DNA of 19,002 nucleotides, from the NCBI GenBank assembly GCA_024640445.1, contig JAHEEZ010000045.1, positions 1 to 19,002 of the forward strand, in the 5' to 3' direction. Below are positions 1 to 8,837 of the stretch, in pieces. Within the stretch, counting starts at the first letter, position 1; the number at the start of each line of letters is the position of its first letter. A program made the translations under genes and the position numbers. The stretch comes from Acidobacteriota bacterium. Its GTDB lineage: Bacteria; Acidobacteriota; Blastocatellia; Pyrinomonadales; Pyrinomonadaceae. The notes below the pieces were generated by a model. That model was given only the letters and a program-made list of their open reading frames with translations. It did no database searches and was not told the DNA's origin.

Positions 1-76
1 ACCCTCCTTGCGCATAAGTCCTTTTAAGAATTGCGGGTACATAATAACGCAAAACCCGCTCGATTGCTCTATGCAC

Positions 77-170
<94 letters not shown>

Positions 171-171
171 A

Positions 172-204
172 GTGTCAGAAGCCCGACCTTAAGGGAGGGC
201 TACC
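172..204 (+). repeat. Dispersed palindromic element GTGTCAG-AGCCCGACC family, copy 1
   Basis: The stretch has GTGTCAG, then an imperfect palindrome AGCCCGACCTTAAGGGAGGGCT in which AGCCC pairs with GGGCT around a central CCTTAAGG. Related copies are at about 13088-13116 and 13193-13221 on the plus strand and 15531-15559 on the minus strand. The function is unknown. It may act as a DNA cruciform or an RNA hairpin. Confidence 0.75.
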
Positions 205-250
205 TGGCGGAAGGAGAAAACGATGTCCGATAAACTTCAGTTTGTCGGTT

Positions 251-333
251 CCTCACGTGAGGTAACAGAAGCGCTTCAGGAAAATACCCGGATCATTCAC
301 CACAGTGGCCTCTGTGTTCTCCGTGGTGAATGA
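251..333. promoter_or_regulatory. Perfect palindrome and inverted repeat upstream of the amidohydrolase
   Basis: CCTCACGTGAGG at 251-262 is a perfect 12-bp palindrome, the shape of a dimeric repressor or activator site. Next comes TCATTCACCAC (293-303) with its exact reverse complement at 323-333, separated by 19 bp. The 19-bp spacer contains 9-bp-period sequence (CCTCTGTGT, TCTCCGTGG), which links it to the arm-type repeats seen elsewhere. No binding protein can be named. Confidence 0.5.
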
Positions 334-405
334 ACTTCTTTACCAGACAGCCGACCACCGACAACATTTTCCGTCCGCAGGTTAGAGATTCCACACTCAT
401 TTTCG

Positions 406-452
406 TATAGTACTTCTGCAAACCTTAAGAACACGAGATCCGATCCAGAGGA
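406..452 (+). promoter_or_regulatory. Candidate -10 box and Shine-Dalgarno of the amidohydrolase gene
   Basis: TATAGT at 406-411 matches a sigma-70 type -10 hexamer at five of six positions. The -35 is poor: TTAGAG at 382-387, 18 bp upstream, is the best I see. AGAGGA at 447-452 is a good ribosome binding site 8 nt before ATG 461 and supports that start. The promoter call is weaker than the RBS call. Confidence 0.45.
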
Positions 453-460
453 AAATCCGA

Positions 461-3400
461 ATGTACGAAAACGCTTTCAACAGGGCCGTGTGCGCCGCCC
501 TGTGTATCCTGCTTATCCTTGCTCCGTTCACGAGTGCTCAAAATGCCGTCGCTGACAAAAAGGGTGATGACGACAAGAAGACCGAGAAACCGAAGTGGGA
601 CGTGCTAAACCCGCCGTTCCCGCTTCAAAGCGTGCGCATCTCGACCGATACCACTACCTGGTCCAGCCTTGATGTCTCGCCGGATGGAAAGTCGTTCGTC
701 TTCGACATGCTCGGGGACATTTATGTCAGCGACATCGGCGGCGGGAACGCGAGGGCTCTGACTCAGGATTACGGATGGAACATCCAGCCGAAATTCAGTC
801 CGGACGGCAAGCAGATAGCGTTCGTTTCGGACCGCGGCGGCCTCACAAACCTGTGGGTCATGAATGCCGACGGATCGGCAATGAAACAGCTCAGCGACGA
901 GAAGAAGAACCTCATCCACAGCCCCGCCTGGAGCCCGGACGGCGAGTACATAGCCGTGATGAAAGGAATAATGTCGTCGCGCAGTATCCCGGCGGGCGAG
1001 ATCTGGTTCTATCACAAGTCGGGTGGCTCGGGTTTGCCGGTCAAGGAAAGGAAGAATGGAAGAAGGGACCAAAAGAACATCGCGGACCCAGCTTTCTCAC
1101 CGGACGGAGAGTACCTTTATTACACCGAAGACATAACGCCGGGATCGGTTTTCGACTACAACCGCGATCCGCTGAAATCGATCTTCGCTATAACCCGCTA
1201 CAAACTGGACGACGGCGAAACCGACAGATTCGTTAGCGGAACGGGCGGTGCAATAGTTCCGACGCCTTCGCCGGACGGAAAATATCTTGCATTCATACGG
1301 AGAATGAAAGAAAAGACCGCCCTGTTCCTGAAGGACCTCGCGACGGGCGAGGAGATCCCGGTCTTCGCGGGTCTGGAGCGCGACATGCAGGAAGGCTTCG
1401 GTTCCGAAGGGTATTTCACGTCGATCGCCTGGACGCCGGACGCGAAGTCGATAGTGTTCTGGACGGGCGGGCATTTTCACCGCATTGACATCGCATCACG
1501 CAAGGTCGCCATGATCCCCGTTCACGTCGACGCCGACGCGAAATACGCTGACGCGCTTCGGTTCCCGGTAGATGTTGCCCCCGACAAGTTCAACGTAAAG
1601 ATGGTCAGATGGGCGCAGCGTTCTCCGGACGGGAACTCGGTGCTCTTCCAGGCGCTCGGCAAACTGTGGGTCAAAAATGCGCAAAACGGCCAATTCACGA
1701 GACTCACAAAGCAGGAAGACCACGACGAGTACTATCCGAGATACTCGAACGACGGGAAACGGATCGTCTTCACGACGTGGAACGACCAAACGCTCGGCAG
1801 CGTGAGGACCGTGTCCGCAGACGGGTCGGATGAAAAGGTGGTTACAAGGCTGCCGGGTCATTACGTCGAGACGGCGTTCTCGCCGGATGGCAACAAGATC
1901 GTTTACAGGAAATTCTCGGGCGGGTTCATACTCAGCCCGAAATACTCCGTGGACACAGGGATCTACGTCGCCGACCTCAAGACCGGCGAAAACAAAAGAG
2001 TGTACAGGGGAGGATCGGACCCTCAGTTCGCGGGCGACGACGACCGCGTGTATTTCAGTGAAAATGTTCCTGGAAAGGATTATCCGGAAGGGCGCGTCTC
2101 GAGTGTCGATCTGAACGGACGCGACAAGCGCGAACATCTTTACGGAGCGGACAACGTAGAGGAATACCGGATCTCGCCGGATGGAAAGTGGGTGGCATTC
2201 ACCGCACAGTACAACGCCTATCTGATCCCGTTCCCGAAGACCGGAAAGACCCTCAAAATAGGTCCGAACGAGAAGTCTCTTCCCGTTAAGAAGATCTCTT
2301 CAAGGGCTGGCGAGAACCTTACGTGGCGCGGAAACAGCGGTTCCGTCGGCTGGACGCACGGTCCCGTGTATTATGAGCGCGCCCTGAAAGACGCGTTCGA
2401 TTTCATCGCCGGAGCGCCCGAAAAGCTTCCCGAGCCGGTGGATTCGGGTGTCGATCTTTCTTTCTCCGTCAACGCGGACAAACCCTCGGGTTACAAGGCG
2501 ATCGTCGGCGGCACCGTCGTCACAATGCGCGACGCGAACAACACGCAGGAAGTGATACAGGACGGCGTCGTCCTGATCAAGGACAACCGCATCGAGGCGG
2601 TTGGCGGAAGGCGTGAAGTGAAGATCCCGCAAGGGGCAACCGTGATCGACGCGAAGGGCAAGACCGTCATCCCGGGCCTGGTCGACGTCCATGCCCACGG
2701 CGGGCAGGGCCAGAACCAAATAATCCCGCGCCAGAACTGGCAGATGTACGCCAATCTCGCGTTCGGCGTAACGACGACGCACGATCCTTCTAACGACACT
2801 CAGGAGATATTCTCAGCCGCTGAAATGCAGAGGGCGGGAATGATAGTGGCTCCGCGCATCTTCTCCACCGGCAGGATCCTGTACGGCGGCGAGTCGGTTG
2901 GCGCGAAAGCTATCGTCAACAATTACGAAGACGCGCTGTTCCACGTCCGCCGACTGAAGGATTCCGGGGCGATCTCGGTCAAGAGCTACAACCAGCCCGG
3001 CCGCGTTCAGCGCCAACAGATACTTCAGGCAGCGAGGGAGCTCGGGATGATGGTGGTCCCCGAAGGCGGCGGAAAGTTCCAGCAGAATATGACGATGGTC
3101 GTCGACGGGCACACGGGACTTGAACACGCGATCCCGGTCGCGAGGGGCTACGACGACGTAACCCAAATGTGGTCCGCCACCAAGTCCGAGTACACTCCGA
3201 CGTTCGTCGTTGCGTACGGCGGTCTGATGGGAGAGGAGTATTGGTACGACAGAACGGATGTCTGGAAGAATCCGAGGCTTCTCCGATATACGCCCGAGTA
3301 CCTTCTGGACGCTCGCGCGATCCGCAGGCCGAAGGCCCCGGACAACCAGTACAACCACATCGATGTCGCGAAGTACGCCAAAACGCTTCGCGACAAAGGG

Positions 3401-3805
3401 GTCCTCATCCATATCGGCGCACACGGACAGCGAGCGGGCCTCGCGGCGCACTGGGAACTCTGGATCATGGCTCAGGGCGGATTCTCGCCGTGGGAAGCGC
3501 TTCGCGCGGGCACGATCGATGGGGCACACTATGTCGGGATGGACAAGGACATCGGCTCGATCGAACCCGGGAAACTGGCGGATCTAGTCATCATCGACGG
3601 CGATGTGCTGAGCGACATCCGTCAAAGCGAGTTTGTCGCTTACACGGTGCTGAACGGCCGTGTGTATGAGGCGGCGACGATGAACGAGGTCGGAGGCAGG
3701 AAACGCCAGCCGTTCTTCTTCGAGTTGATGAGGGACGCCTTCCTTCCGGACGAGACTCGCCAGGCGATGGAGGAGAAGGCGTTCGAGCACCGGTGGGTGC
3801 ATTAG
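461..3805 (+). CDS. Secreted TolB-type beta-propeller / amidohydrolase fusion
   Basis: A 1114-residue exported protein. Residues 1 to about 26 form a signal peptide with a hydrophobic core and a TSA-Q cleavage context. Residues about 45-640 carry many PD40/TolB-like blades marked by SPDGK-type turns (SPDGKQIAF, SPDGEYIAV, SPDGKWVAF). Residues about 677-1085 form an amidohydrolase domain of the imidazolonepropionase-related (COG1228) kind: VIPGLVDVHAHGG with metal ligands H744 and H746, then GHTGLEHA (H884, H889), LIHIGAHGQ (H984, H988), and the late ALRAGTI...GSIEPGKLADLVI segment. Where many relatives have a GTD Asp, this protein has GAHGQ, so the metal site may differ; I believe this is common in propeller-fused members, but I could not check. 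It probably hydrolyses amide or cyclic peptide bonds in the periplasm, with the propeller for substrate or envelope contact. The substrate is unknown. The AGAGGA site 8 nt upstream fixes the start. It converges with the kinase gene. Confidence 0.9.
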   Translation: MYENAFNRAVCAALCILLILAPFTSAQNAVADKKGDDDKKTEKPKWDVLNPPFPLQSVRISTDTTTWSSLDVSPDGKSFVFDMLGDIYVSDIGGGNARALTQDYGWNIQPKFSPDGKQIAFVSDRGGLTNLWVMNADGSAMKQLSDEKKNLIHSPAWSPDGEYIAVMKGIMSSRSIPAGEIWFYHKSGGSGLPVKERKNGRRDQKNIADPAFSPDGEYLYYTEDITPGSVFDYNRDPLKSIFAITRYKLDDGETDRFVSGTGGAIVPTPSPDGKYLAFIRRMKEKTALFLKDLATGEEIPVFAGLERDMQEGFGSEGYFTSIAWTPDAKSIVFWTGGHFHRIDIASRKVAMIPVHVDADAKYADALRFPVDVAPDKFNVKMVRWAQRSPDGNSVLFQALGKLWVKNAQNGQFTRLTKQEDHDEYYPRYSNDGKRIVFTTWNDQTLGSVRTVSADGSDEKVVTRLPGHYVETAFSPDGNKIVYRKFSGGFILSPKYSVDTGIYVADLKTGENKRVYRGGSDPQFAGDDDRVYFSENVPGKDYPEGRVSSVDLNGRDKREHLYGADNVEEYRISPDGKWVAFTAQYNAYLIPFPKTGKTLKIGPNEKSLPVKKISSRAGENLTWRGNSGSVGWTHGPVYYERALKDAFDFIAGAPEKLPEPVDSGVDLSFSVNADKPSGYKAIVGGTVVTMRDANNTQEVIQDGVVLIKDNRIEAVGGRREVKIPQGATVIDAKGKTVIPGLVDVHAHGGQGQNQIIPRQNWQMYANLAFGVTTTHDPSNDTQEIFSAAEMQRAGMIVAPRIFSTGRILYGGESVGAKAIVNNYEDALFHVRRLKDSGAISVKSYNQPGRVQRQQILQAARELGMMVVPEGGGKFQQNMTMVVDGHTGLEHAIPVARGYDDVTQMWSATKSEYTPTFVVAYGGLMGEEYWYDRTDVWKNPRLLRYTPEYLLDARAIRRPKAPDNQYNHIDVAKYAKTLRDKGVLIHIGAHGQRAGLAAHWELWIMAQGGFSPWEALRAGTIDGAHYVGMDKDIGSIEPGKLADLVIIDGDVLSDIRQSEFVAYTVLNGRVYEAATMNEVGGRKRQPFFFELMRDAFLPDETRQAMEEKAFEHRWVH

Positions 3806-3814
3806 CGCTGTAAG

Positions 3815-3982
3815 GGCGGGGCTTGTCCCCGCCTTGCTTGTCATTTTCAATTCGTTTAGCGCGGCGCTTCGCGCCGCATCGGCGGGCCTTAAGTTCTTAA
3901 GTTCAACGCAGCGCAAAGCGCTGCGTTGAACGACTGTCTTTTGTTATGTTTAGCGGAAGAACGACAAACTAAAGTGTGTCGT
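3815..3982. repeat. Multi-hairpin intergenic module, copy 1 (convergent gap)
   Basis: Four hairpins lie in a row. They are GGCGGGG-cttgt-CCCCGCC (3815-3833), starting 9 nt after the amidohydrolase stop; GCGGCGC-ttc-GCGCCGC (3861-3877); a perfect 13-bp stem with an AAA loop (3902-3930); and ACGACAAACT-aa-AGTGTGTCGT (3961-3982) with one mismatch. The stretch separates two convergent genes, so a bidirectional terminator role is plausible, though no hairpin is followed by a long T run. A second copy in the same orientation sits beyond the kinase gene at 6926-7089. Heptad-like sequence (TTCTGAC, TCCTGCC) fills 3991-4013. Confidence 0.85.
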
Positions 3983-4013
3983 ACGGTCTTTTCTGGCTTC
4001 TGACTCCTGCCCT

Positions 4014-6740
4014 TTACTCCAGCAGATCCCGCTTGAACCAAGGCTGGCCTCGGGTAGCTGTCAGGAATGCAGCGAAGGCGAGGGCTGCACTATAACCAAT
4101 TGTCAGAAAGGTAGCCGCGGCAAAGAACTTTCCGCTGTCGAATGTGTACAATTCTGACCTGGGCAGCATAAATATCACCATCCAGATTGCAACGAGTCCA
4201 TACCTGACGAGGCAAAGCAGCGTCACAGCCAAAAACAAACCTAGCTCCAGAATACTGCCGATGTCTCCGCCTGCGATAGAACCTGGGATCGCAGGGATGA
4301 TCCCGACAAATACTGCTGCTGCGAGTGCCCACATCCGTTTCCTTATCAGCAGTGACAAAAGCAAGAACCAGGAAAACAGCAAGAACGCTAACGTGAGAAA
4401 TCCGATAACCGTAAACAGACTTGTCGACGTGACGTGTCCAAGGCCGTAAAGTGCGTCCAGATTTTGGACGTATTGCCAGCGAAATGGGTCAATGGGACGC
4501 CCCTTAACCAGTGCGAGCGCTCCTCTGACCAACTCGGTCAGCCAATTCAGGCTGATACCGATGGTAAGACCGATCAGGATGTCACGGCCTAACAGAGAGT
4601 CTGTAAACTTGCCCGTCAGCAACCGGTTCCACGACACCAGGAGGTCCGGAAACCGCTTGCGCGCAACAGGTTCGATCGCCAGGTAGAGTAAGGAGAGAAC
4701 AAAAGGCCACAGCAAATTAGCGGTCGCCAAATATGCTATCCGCCCCAGATCATCCATCGGTGATCCTGTAAGTGGGGTAACGAACACCAGGCCGATGCAA
4801 AATATCAGGTATGTAGACGTGAAGAGTTTCAGGGCACCTGCGAAATCAGCGCGCCCCTGCTTCAGGTTGTGACGGGCCAACGCTATTGCAGCCAGGAGAA
4901 TGATGAGGAACAAAGCGAAAAGGATGAAAATGACGGTATCTTGACGCTGGCTCCCGTTTTTGCTTTTGACAGTAGGGAGTGCGGACTTATTCCAGGGAGC
5001 ACGGATCTCGAATGAAGTCACCTTTCCCGCGAGTGAATTTCCGACGACCAGCGCATCAATGTCGGGATTTCCGGCCAACGCCCCTCGCCAGCTCGCAGTC
5101 TTATCGGCGAAGAAAAGCGGAATCCCTTCCGGTTCAGTCGCCTTAAAATCTGAGATACTGAGACCCGCAAGCTCAAACGCGGCCGCCCAGTCCGTCTCCG
5201 TTTCAGGCTTCGCAGCCTGATCGGGCGCAACCGGCACGGCGGTGAATTTTATCAGCCGGCCGGTAACGTCAAGCTCCATCCTGATCATTCCCGGTTCGAG
5301 CATTGGAGGATCCTGGGCAGTTATCGGCCCTAGCCTGTCCAACGGAACCATAAGCTTGAAAGACTGCCGGTAAACAAACTTGAAGAATGCGGGTTGTCCT
5401 GTCCCTGTACTGCTGAGGAATTCTTCCCAGTTTGGTTGATCGCTGGCATATGCCTTCACCAGAGGATCAGTCTCGAACCATGAAGAAACCCCGACAGGGG
5501 GATCTTTATAACCGAGACCGGAAGCGATCTCCTTCGCCCTTTCCTCGAGCACAGGCTGGGGTTTGGTGAGAGGTGATGCCAAAGATTGCTGGTAGACTGA
5601 TTTGACGTAAAGCATTCCTATGAACATAGAAATGAAAGCCACTGTAAGAGCAAGGCCAACTGCACGGCTCAGGGTCCCCTTCTTCGGAGCCGCTGCGACC
5701 ATTTCGGGAGTTGGCGTCATACCAGCTTCGAGCGCGATGTGAAGAGGATCTCCGCCGGGCAGCATCATTGCCACCTTTAGTGCCGAATCCGGCCTCTGTT
5801 CCGGGTTCTTCTTCAAACACCTTTCAATGAGGTCCACCACCGCGTGATCGATATCTGTTACAAATTCCGAAGGGTTTGTCGGGTTCTCTTTCGTTTGTTT
5901 GAACCTGAATTCCTGTACCGAATTTCCTTCGAAAGCCTGCTTGCCCGTGAAGATCTCGTAAAGCAGCAATCCGAGCGAGTAAATATCGCTTAGCTTTGTT
6001 ACTTCCGTTCCCGTTATCTGTTCAGGGGACATATATGCGGGAGTACCCACTCTCACCTCTTCTCCCTGAACCTCGGCCTCTATTCCCGCAATGCCGAAAT
6101 CGGTGATCCTCGCCTCGCCGTTTGAGTCGATGATGATGTTCGAGGGTTTAAGATCCCGGTGCAGTATCCCGGCTTTATGTATCGCGCCGAGCCCGAGGGA
6201 GATCTGCCTTGATATTTCGACGGCCTTGTCAGAAGGAAGACGCCTTATCCTATGGAGAAGCATGGAAAGATCGTCACCCTCGATGAACTCCATCGACAGA
6301 TAATAGAGCCCGTCTACCTCTCCTATGTCGAAGACCTTGCAAACGTTGGGATGTGACACCTGGCGTGCGGTTCGCACTTCACCCCTGAATCGCCTTAGCA
6401 GTTCCTCGTTCGCAGAGAGTTCCTCAGGAAGGAACTTGAGCGCAACGGTTTGCTCAAGCTCGAGATCCTCAGCCTTGTAGACCTCTCCCATTCCACCTTT
6501 GCCGATGAGGGTCAGGATCCTGTATCGCTTGGCGAGAATAGTCCCGGCAAGGAAACGGTGGCTGCCCGGCGAGGTGCTGAAGCCGCTGGGCGGCGTTTTG
6601 GATTCTTGTATGCGGGTTGGAGTGTCTTCGGGAGGCTTTATCGACGTCGGGGCGGACTCATCCGCGATGCTTAAACCGCAAGCGGGACAGGTTCTCTCAT
6701 CGGGCGTCAGATCACCCGAACAGTGAGGGCAAATTGGCAT
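4014..6740 (-). CDS. Membrane-bound Ser/Thr protein kinase with zinc ribbon and multi-pass C-terminus
   Basis: A 908-residue protein. Residues 1-25 hold a zinc ribbon (C4-x2-C7, C18-x2-C21). Residues about 73-330 are a complete Hanks-type kinase: glycine loop GKGGMG (80-85), Lys102 in VALKF, probable helix-C Glu121, catalytic HRDLKPSN (D196, N201), DFG (214-216) and SPE (238-240). All catalytic residues are present, so it should be active. A transmembrane helix (about 357-378) leads to a 220-residue, presumably periplasmic, region. Further hydrophobic helices start near 602 and continue to the end, about seven in all. It likely senses an envelope or membrane signal and phosphorylates cytoplasmic targets. 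No Shine-Dalgarno precedes ATG 6740; TACTAT (minus strand, 6751-6756) lies only 10 nt upstream. Parts are less G+C-rich than the neighbours (5881-6000 counts to 45%). The gene is bracketed by two copies of the multi-hairpin module. Confidence 0.93.
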   Translation of the reverse strand: MPICPHCSGDLTPDERTCPACGLSIADESAPTSIKPPEDTPTRIQESKTPPSGFSTSPGSHRFLAGTILAKRYRILTLIGKGGMGEVYKAEDLELEQTVALKFLPEELSANEELLRRFRGEVRTARQVSHPNVCKVFDIGEVDGLYYLSMEFIEGDDLSMLLHRIRRLPSDKAVEISRQISLGLGAIHKAGILHRDLKPSNIIIDSNGEARITDFGIAGIEAEVQGEEVRVGTPAYMSPEQITGTEVTKLSDIYSLGLLLYEIFTGKQAFEGNSVQEFRFKQTKENPTNPSEFVTDIDHAVVDLIERCLKKNPEQRPDSALKVAMMLPGGDPLHIALEAGMTPTPEMVAAAPKKGTLSRAVGLALTVAFISMFIGMLYVKSVYQQSLASPLTKPQPVLEERAKEIASGLGYKDPPVGVSSWFETDPLVKAYASDQPNWEEFLSSTGTGQPAFFKFVYRQSFKLMVPLDRLGPITAQDPPMLEPGMIRMELDVTGRLIKFTAVPVAPDQAAKPETETDWAAAFELAGLSISDFKATEPEGIPLFFADKTASWRGALAGNPDIDALVVGNSLAGKVTSFEIRAPWNKSALPTVKSKNGSQRQDTVIFILFALFLIILLAAIALARHNLKQGRADFAGALKLFTSTYLIFCIGLVFVTPLTGSPMDDLGRIAYLATANLLWPFVLSLLYLAIEPVARKRFPDLLVSWNRLLTGKFTDSLLGRDILIGLTIGISLNWLTELVRGALALVKGRPIDPFRWQYVQNLDALYGLGHVTSTSLFTVIGFLTLAFLLFSWFLLLSLLIRKRMWALAAAVFVGIIPAIPGSIAGGDIGSILELGLFLAVTLLCLVRYGLVAIWMVIFMLPRSELYTFDSGKFFAAATFLTIGYSAALAFAAFLTATRGQPWFKRDLLE

Positions 6741-6925
6741 TGGTAAATTGATAGTAGAACAAGAAGTCAGAATTCAGAAATCTGAAATAAGAAGATATGA
6801 GACAGGAGACGGGAAGTGGATGTCTGGCGAGTCTGTCGAGTCAGGTGATCTTGATTGGAGCGCAGACGCCCTCGCCTGCCATGCGCCGTCAGGCGCGAAG
6901 AGGTCTTGCGACTCTCGAATCATAA
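6741..6925. other. Gap upstream of kinase: degenerate heptads, no gene
   Basis: I see no gene here. The stretch holds degenerate 7-bp repeats (GTCAGAA, TTCAGAA, ATCTGAA) at about 6766-6790, a short GACAGGAGAC run near 6801, and a small hairpin GCGCC-gtca-GGCGC at 6883-6896. The kinase promoter should lie at its left end. Confidence 0.6.
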
Positions 6926-7089
6926 AGGCGGGGCTTGTCCCCGCCTTTATTGTCATTTTCGATTCGTTTAGCGCAGCGCTTCGCGCCGCATCGGCGGGCC
7001 GCCCAACGTCAAGTTCTTAGGCTCAACGCAACGCAAAACGACTGCCTTTTTTGATGTTTAGCGGAAGAACGACAAACTAAAGTGTGTCG
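6926..7089. repeat. Multi-hairpin intergenic module, copy 2
   Basis: This is a direct repeat of 3815-3982. It shares the GGCGGGG-cttgt-CCCCGCC hairpin, the TTGTCATTTTC and ATTCGTTTAGCGC segments, the GCGCTTCGCGCCGC hairpin, GATGTTTAGCGGAAGAAC, and the CGACAAACT-aa-AGTGTGTCG hairpin (7070-7089). The main difference is that the distal arm of the long AACGCAGCGC hairpin is missing here, and a short CCCAACGTC segment is added near 7002. The two copies flank the kinase gene. Confidence 0.85.
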
Positions 7090-7100
7090 CACCATCTTTT

Positions 7101-7151
<51 letters not shown>

Positions 7152-7157
7152 CTACTT

Positions 7158-8837
7158 CTACCTCTCGAACGGCATATCCCGCATACGCGACGTCCCCACG
7201 TGCAGTTTTTCGATCCGGCCTTTGGCATCGCGGGTGAACCAGGTGACAATCCCTGAGCCCTCCGCCGGGGTGAAATGGTCCTTGTACAAAGCCGTGAGCG
7301 CGATCCGCCTCGAAGGCGCCTGCACCAATGCAAGTTTCCCGCCGTCGATTTTCAACTCAAAAGTTGCTTGCGCCTCTTCGCTGTACCAGCGGCCCGTCAT
7401 TTCTATCAGGTCCGCCTCTGATGGAGTCCATTGATCCTCGGCAATGAACCGTTCGATCTCGCCTCCAGCGTTTCGAACGGCCGCGGTCCGGCGACCTTTC
7501 GAATCGAATTCGAAGGTCCAACGGACGATGCCCGTCTGGAACGATCCGTCCAGCAAAGGCCTGAAGACCGCGCGGCCATCGGTCAGCGCCTTTCGCTCCT
7601 TGTCCACAACGGTCCTGAACGGCATATGTGTCTTGTCGTGTCGCCAAAGGCCTTCGAACCGCTTCAACTGATCAAGGCTCATCTCCGAGGTCTCGATCTC
7701 CGGGGCCGGAGGAAACGGTCCCGCGATCTCGTCGATGATCTTGTGCGTGATCGCTGTAGGATTGTTGGAAGGTGCGTTGCAGAGCACAGCGGTCGAGAGG
7801 TTCAGCTCCGGGTATCGCGCGAGATAGGTGACATAACCGGCTGTCCGCCCGCCGTGGCCGACCTCTCGAATGCCTTGGTAATCGCCAACCACCAGACCCA
7901 GGGCATAGTTGATCTTCCGGCCGTCATTCAGAACGCCCTGCGTCTCGAGCATGTCGACCATCGTTTGCCATTCGCCGGAGCTGAGAGCCGCGTTCCATTT
8001 CAGGAAGTCACCGATCGTGGTGAGGATACCGCCGTTTCCGTAAACGTTCATGAACGGCATCTGCAGTTTCCAGGGACCGGCGGGTGGACCATTGTATGCC
8101 TGCACGCGGCCGGGCACCAAACGCTCGAAATCGTCCCGCCAACTGGTGCTGGTCATCCCGATCGGATCGAAAATCCTTTCTTTTGTGAACTCAGGAAGGG
8201 ATTTGCCTGAAACCCGTTCAACGATCGTCGAGGCAAGAGTGTAGCCGCTGTTCGAGTACGAATACTCGGCGCCGGGTGTGAAGTCCAGATTCTTCTGCCG
8301 TGTGGTGACATACATTGCCAGGTCCTGTCTGACAATTCGTTCGCCGCGGCCCACACCGGTCAATTCCATTACCGCGCCCCAGTCCCTGACACCGGCGGTA
8401 TGGTTCAACAAGTGGCGGATAGTGAGCGGCGCCCCGTAATCGGGAAGTTCCGGTATGTATTTACGGACCGGGTCATCGATCGAGAGTTTGCCGTCGATCG
8501 CAAGCAATACGAGTGATGCTGCCGTGAACTGCTTGGCGACTGATCCTGACTCGAAGATCGAATTCGTCGTGATGGTAACATTGTGCTCGAGTTCGGCGGT
8601 TCCGAACGCCTTCTCAAATACCGGCTTTCCATCAAGTGAGACTCCGACCGCGCATCCCGGAGCGGGTGCCGGTGAGGCTGCCGCAGCCTCTTTGACCACC
8701 TTCTCCGCGGCGGCTATCACTTTCCTGGCATCGGGCGTCTGCCCTAAAAGTGAGCCTGGAAAAAGCGAAGTGCACAATAGAAGCATGCAAGCAGCGGAAA
8801 GGCGGCGAGTTTTTGGTTTCGAATGACGGATATTCAT
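7158..8837 (-). CDS. Secreted serine hydrolase, beta-lactamase (class C / penicillin-binding-like) family
   Basis: A 559-residue protein from ATG 8837. A signal peptide covers residues 1 to about 32 (basic start, then an AACMLLLCTSLFPGSLLG core). The beta-lactamase-type serine hydrolase domain spans about 36-400. It has the nucleophile motif S99-V-A-K102 in ESGSVAKQF, the second motif Y194-S-N196, the family marker LLNHTAGV (about 143-150), and GHGG around H328 in the place of KTG. The remaining 150 residues look like the small beta-rich C-terminal domain found on many such proteins. Likely substrates are D-amino peptides, esters or peptidoglycan fragments; true beta-lactamase activity cannot be inferred. 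An in-frame ATG at 8864 would add nine residues read from GAGTCAGGAGTC repeat sequence and would precede the signal peptide, so I prefer 8837. It shares its fold with the gene at 10298-12022. Confidence 0.92.
   Translation of the reverse strand: MNIRHSKPKTRRLSAACMLLLCTSLFPGSLLGQTPDARKVIAAAEKVVKEAAAASPAPAPGCAVGVSLDGKPVFEKAFGTAELEHNVTITTNSIFESGSVAKQFTAASLVLLAIDGKLSIDDPVRKYIPELPDYGAPLTIRHLLNHTAGVRDWGAVMELTGVGRGERIVRQDLAMYVTTRQKNLDFTPGAEYSYSNSGYTLASTIVERVSGKSLPEFTKERIFDPIGMTSTSWRDDFERLVPGRVQAYNGPPAGPWKLQMPFMNVYGNGGILTTIGDFLKWNAALSSGEWQTMVDMLETQGVLNDGRKINYALGLVVGDYQGIREVGHGGRTAGYVTYLARYPELNLSTAVLCNAPSNNPTAITHKIIDEIAGPFPPAPEIETSEMSLDQLKRFEGLWRHDKTHMPFRTVVDKERKALTDGRAVFRPLLDGSFQTGIVRWTFEFDSKGRRTAAVRNAGGEIERFIAEDQWTPSEADLIEMTGRWYSEEAQATFELKIDGGKLALVQAPSRRIALTALYKDHFTPAEGSGIVTWFTRDAKGRIEKLHVGTSRMRDMPFER

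Noticed and set aside
1496..2137. Long minus-strand frames inside the amidohydrolase gene
   Set aside because: Third-position G+C bias creates open antisense frames; the plus strand has continuous propeller motifs.
3902..3930. Classical intrinsic terminator
   Set aside because: The stem is strong, but no run of T follows on either strand, so only a general 3'-end role is suggested.
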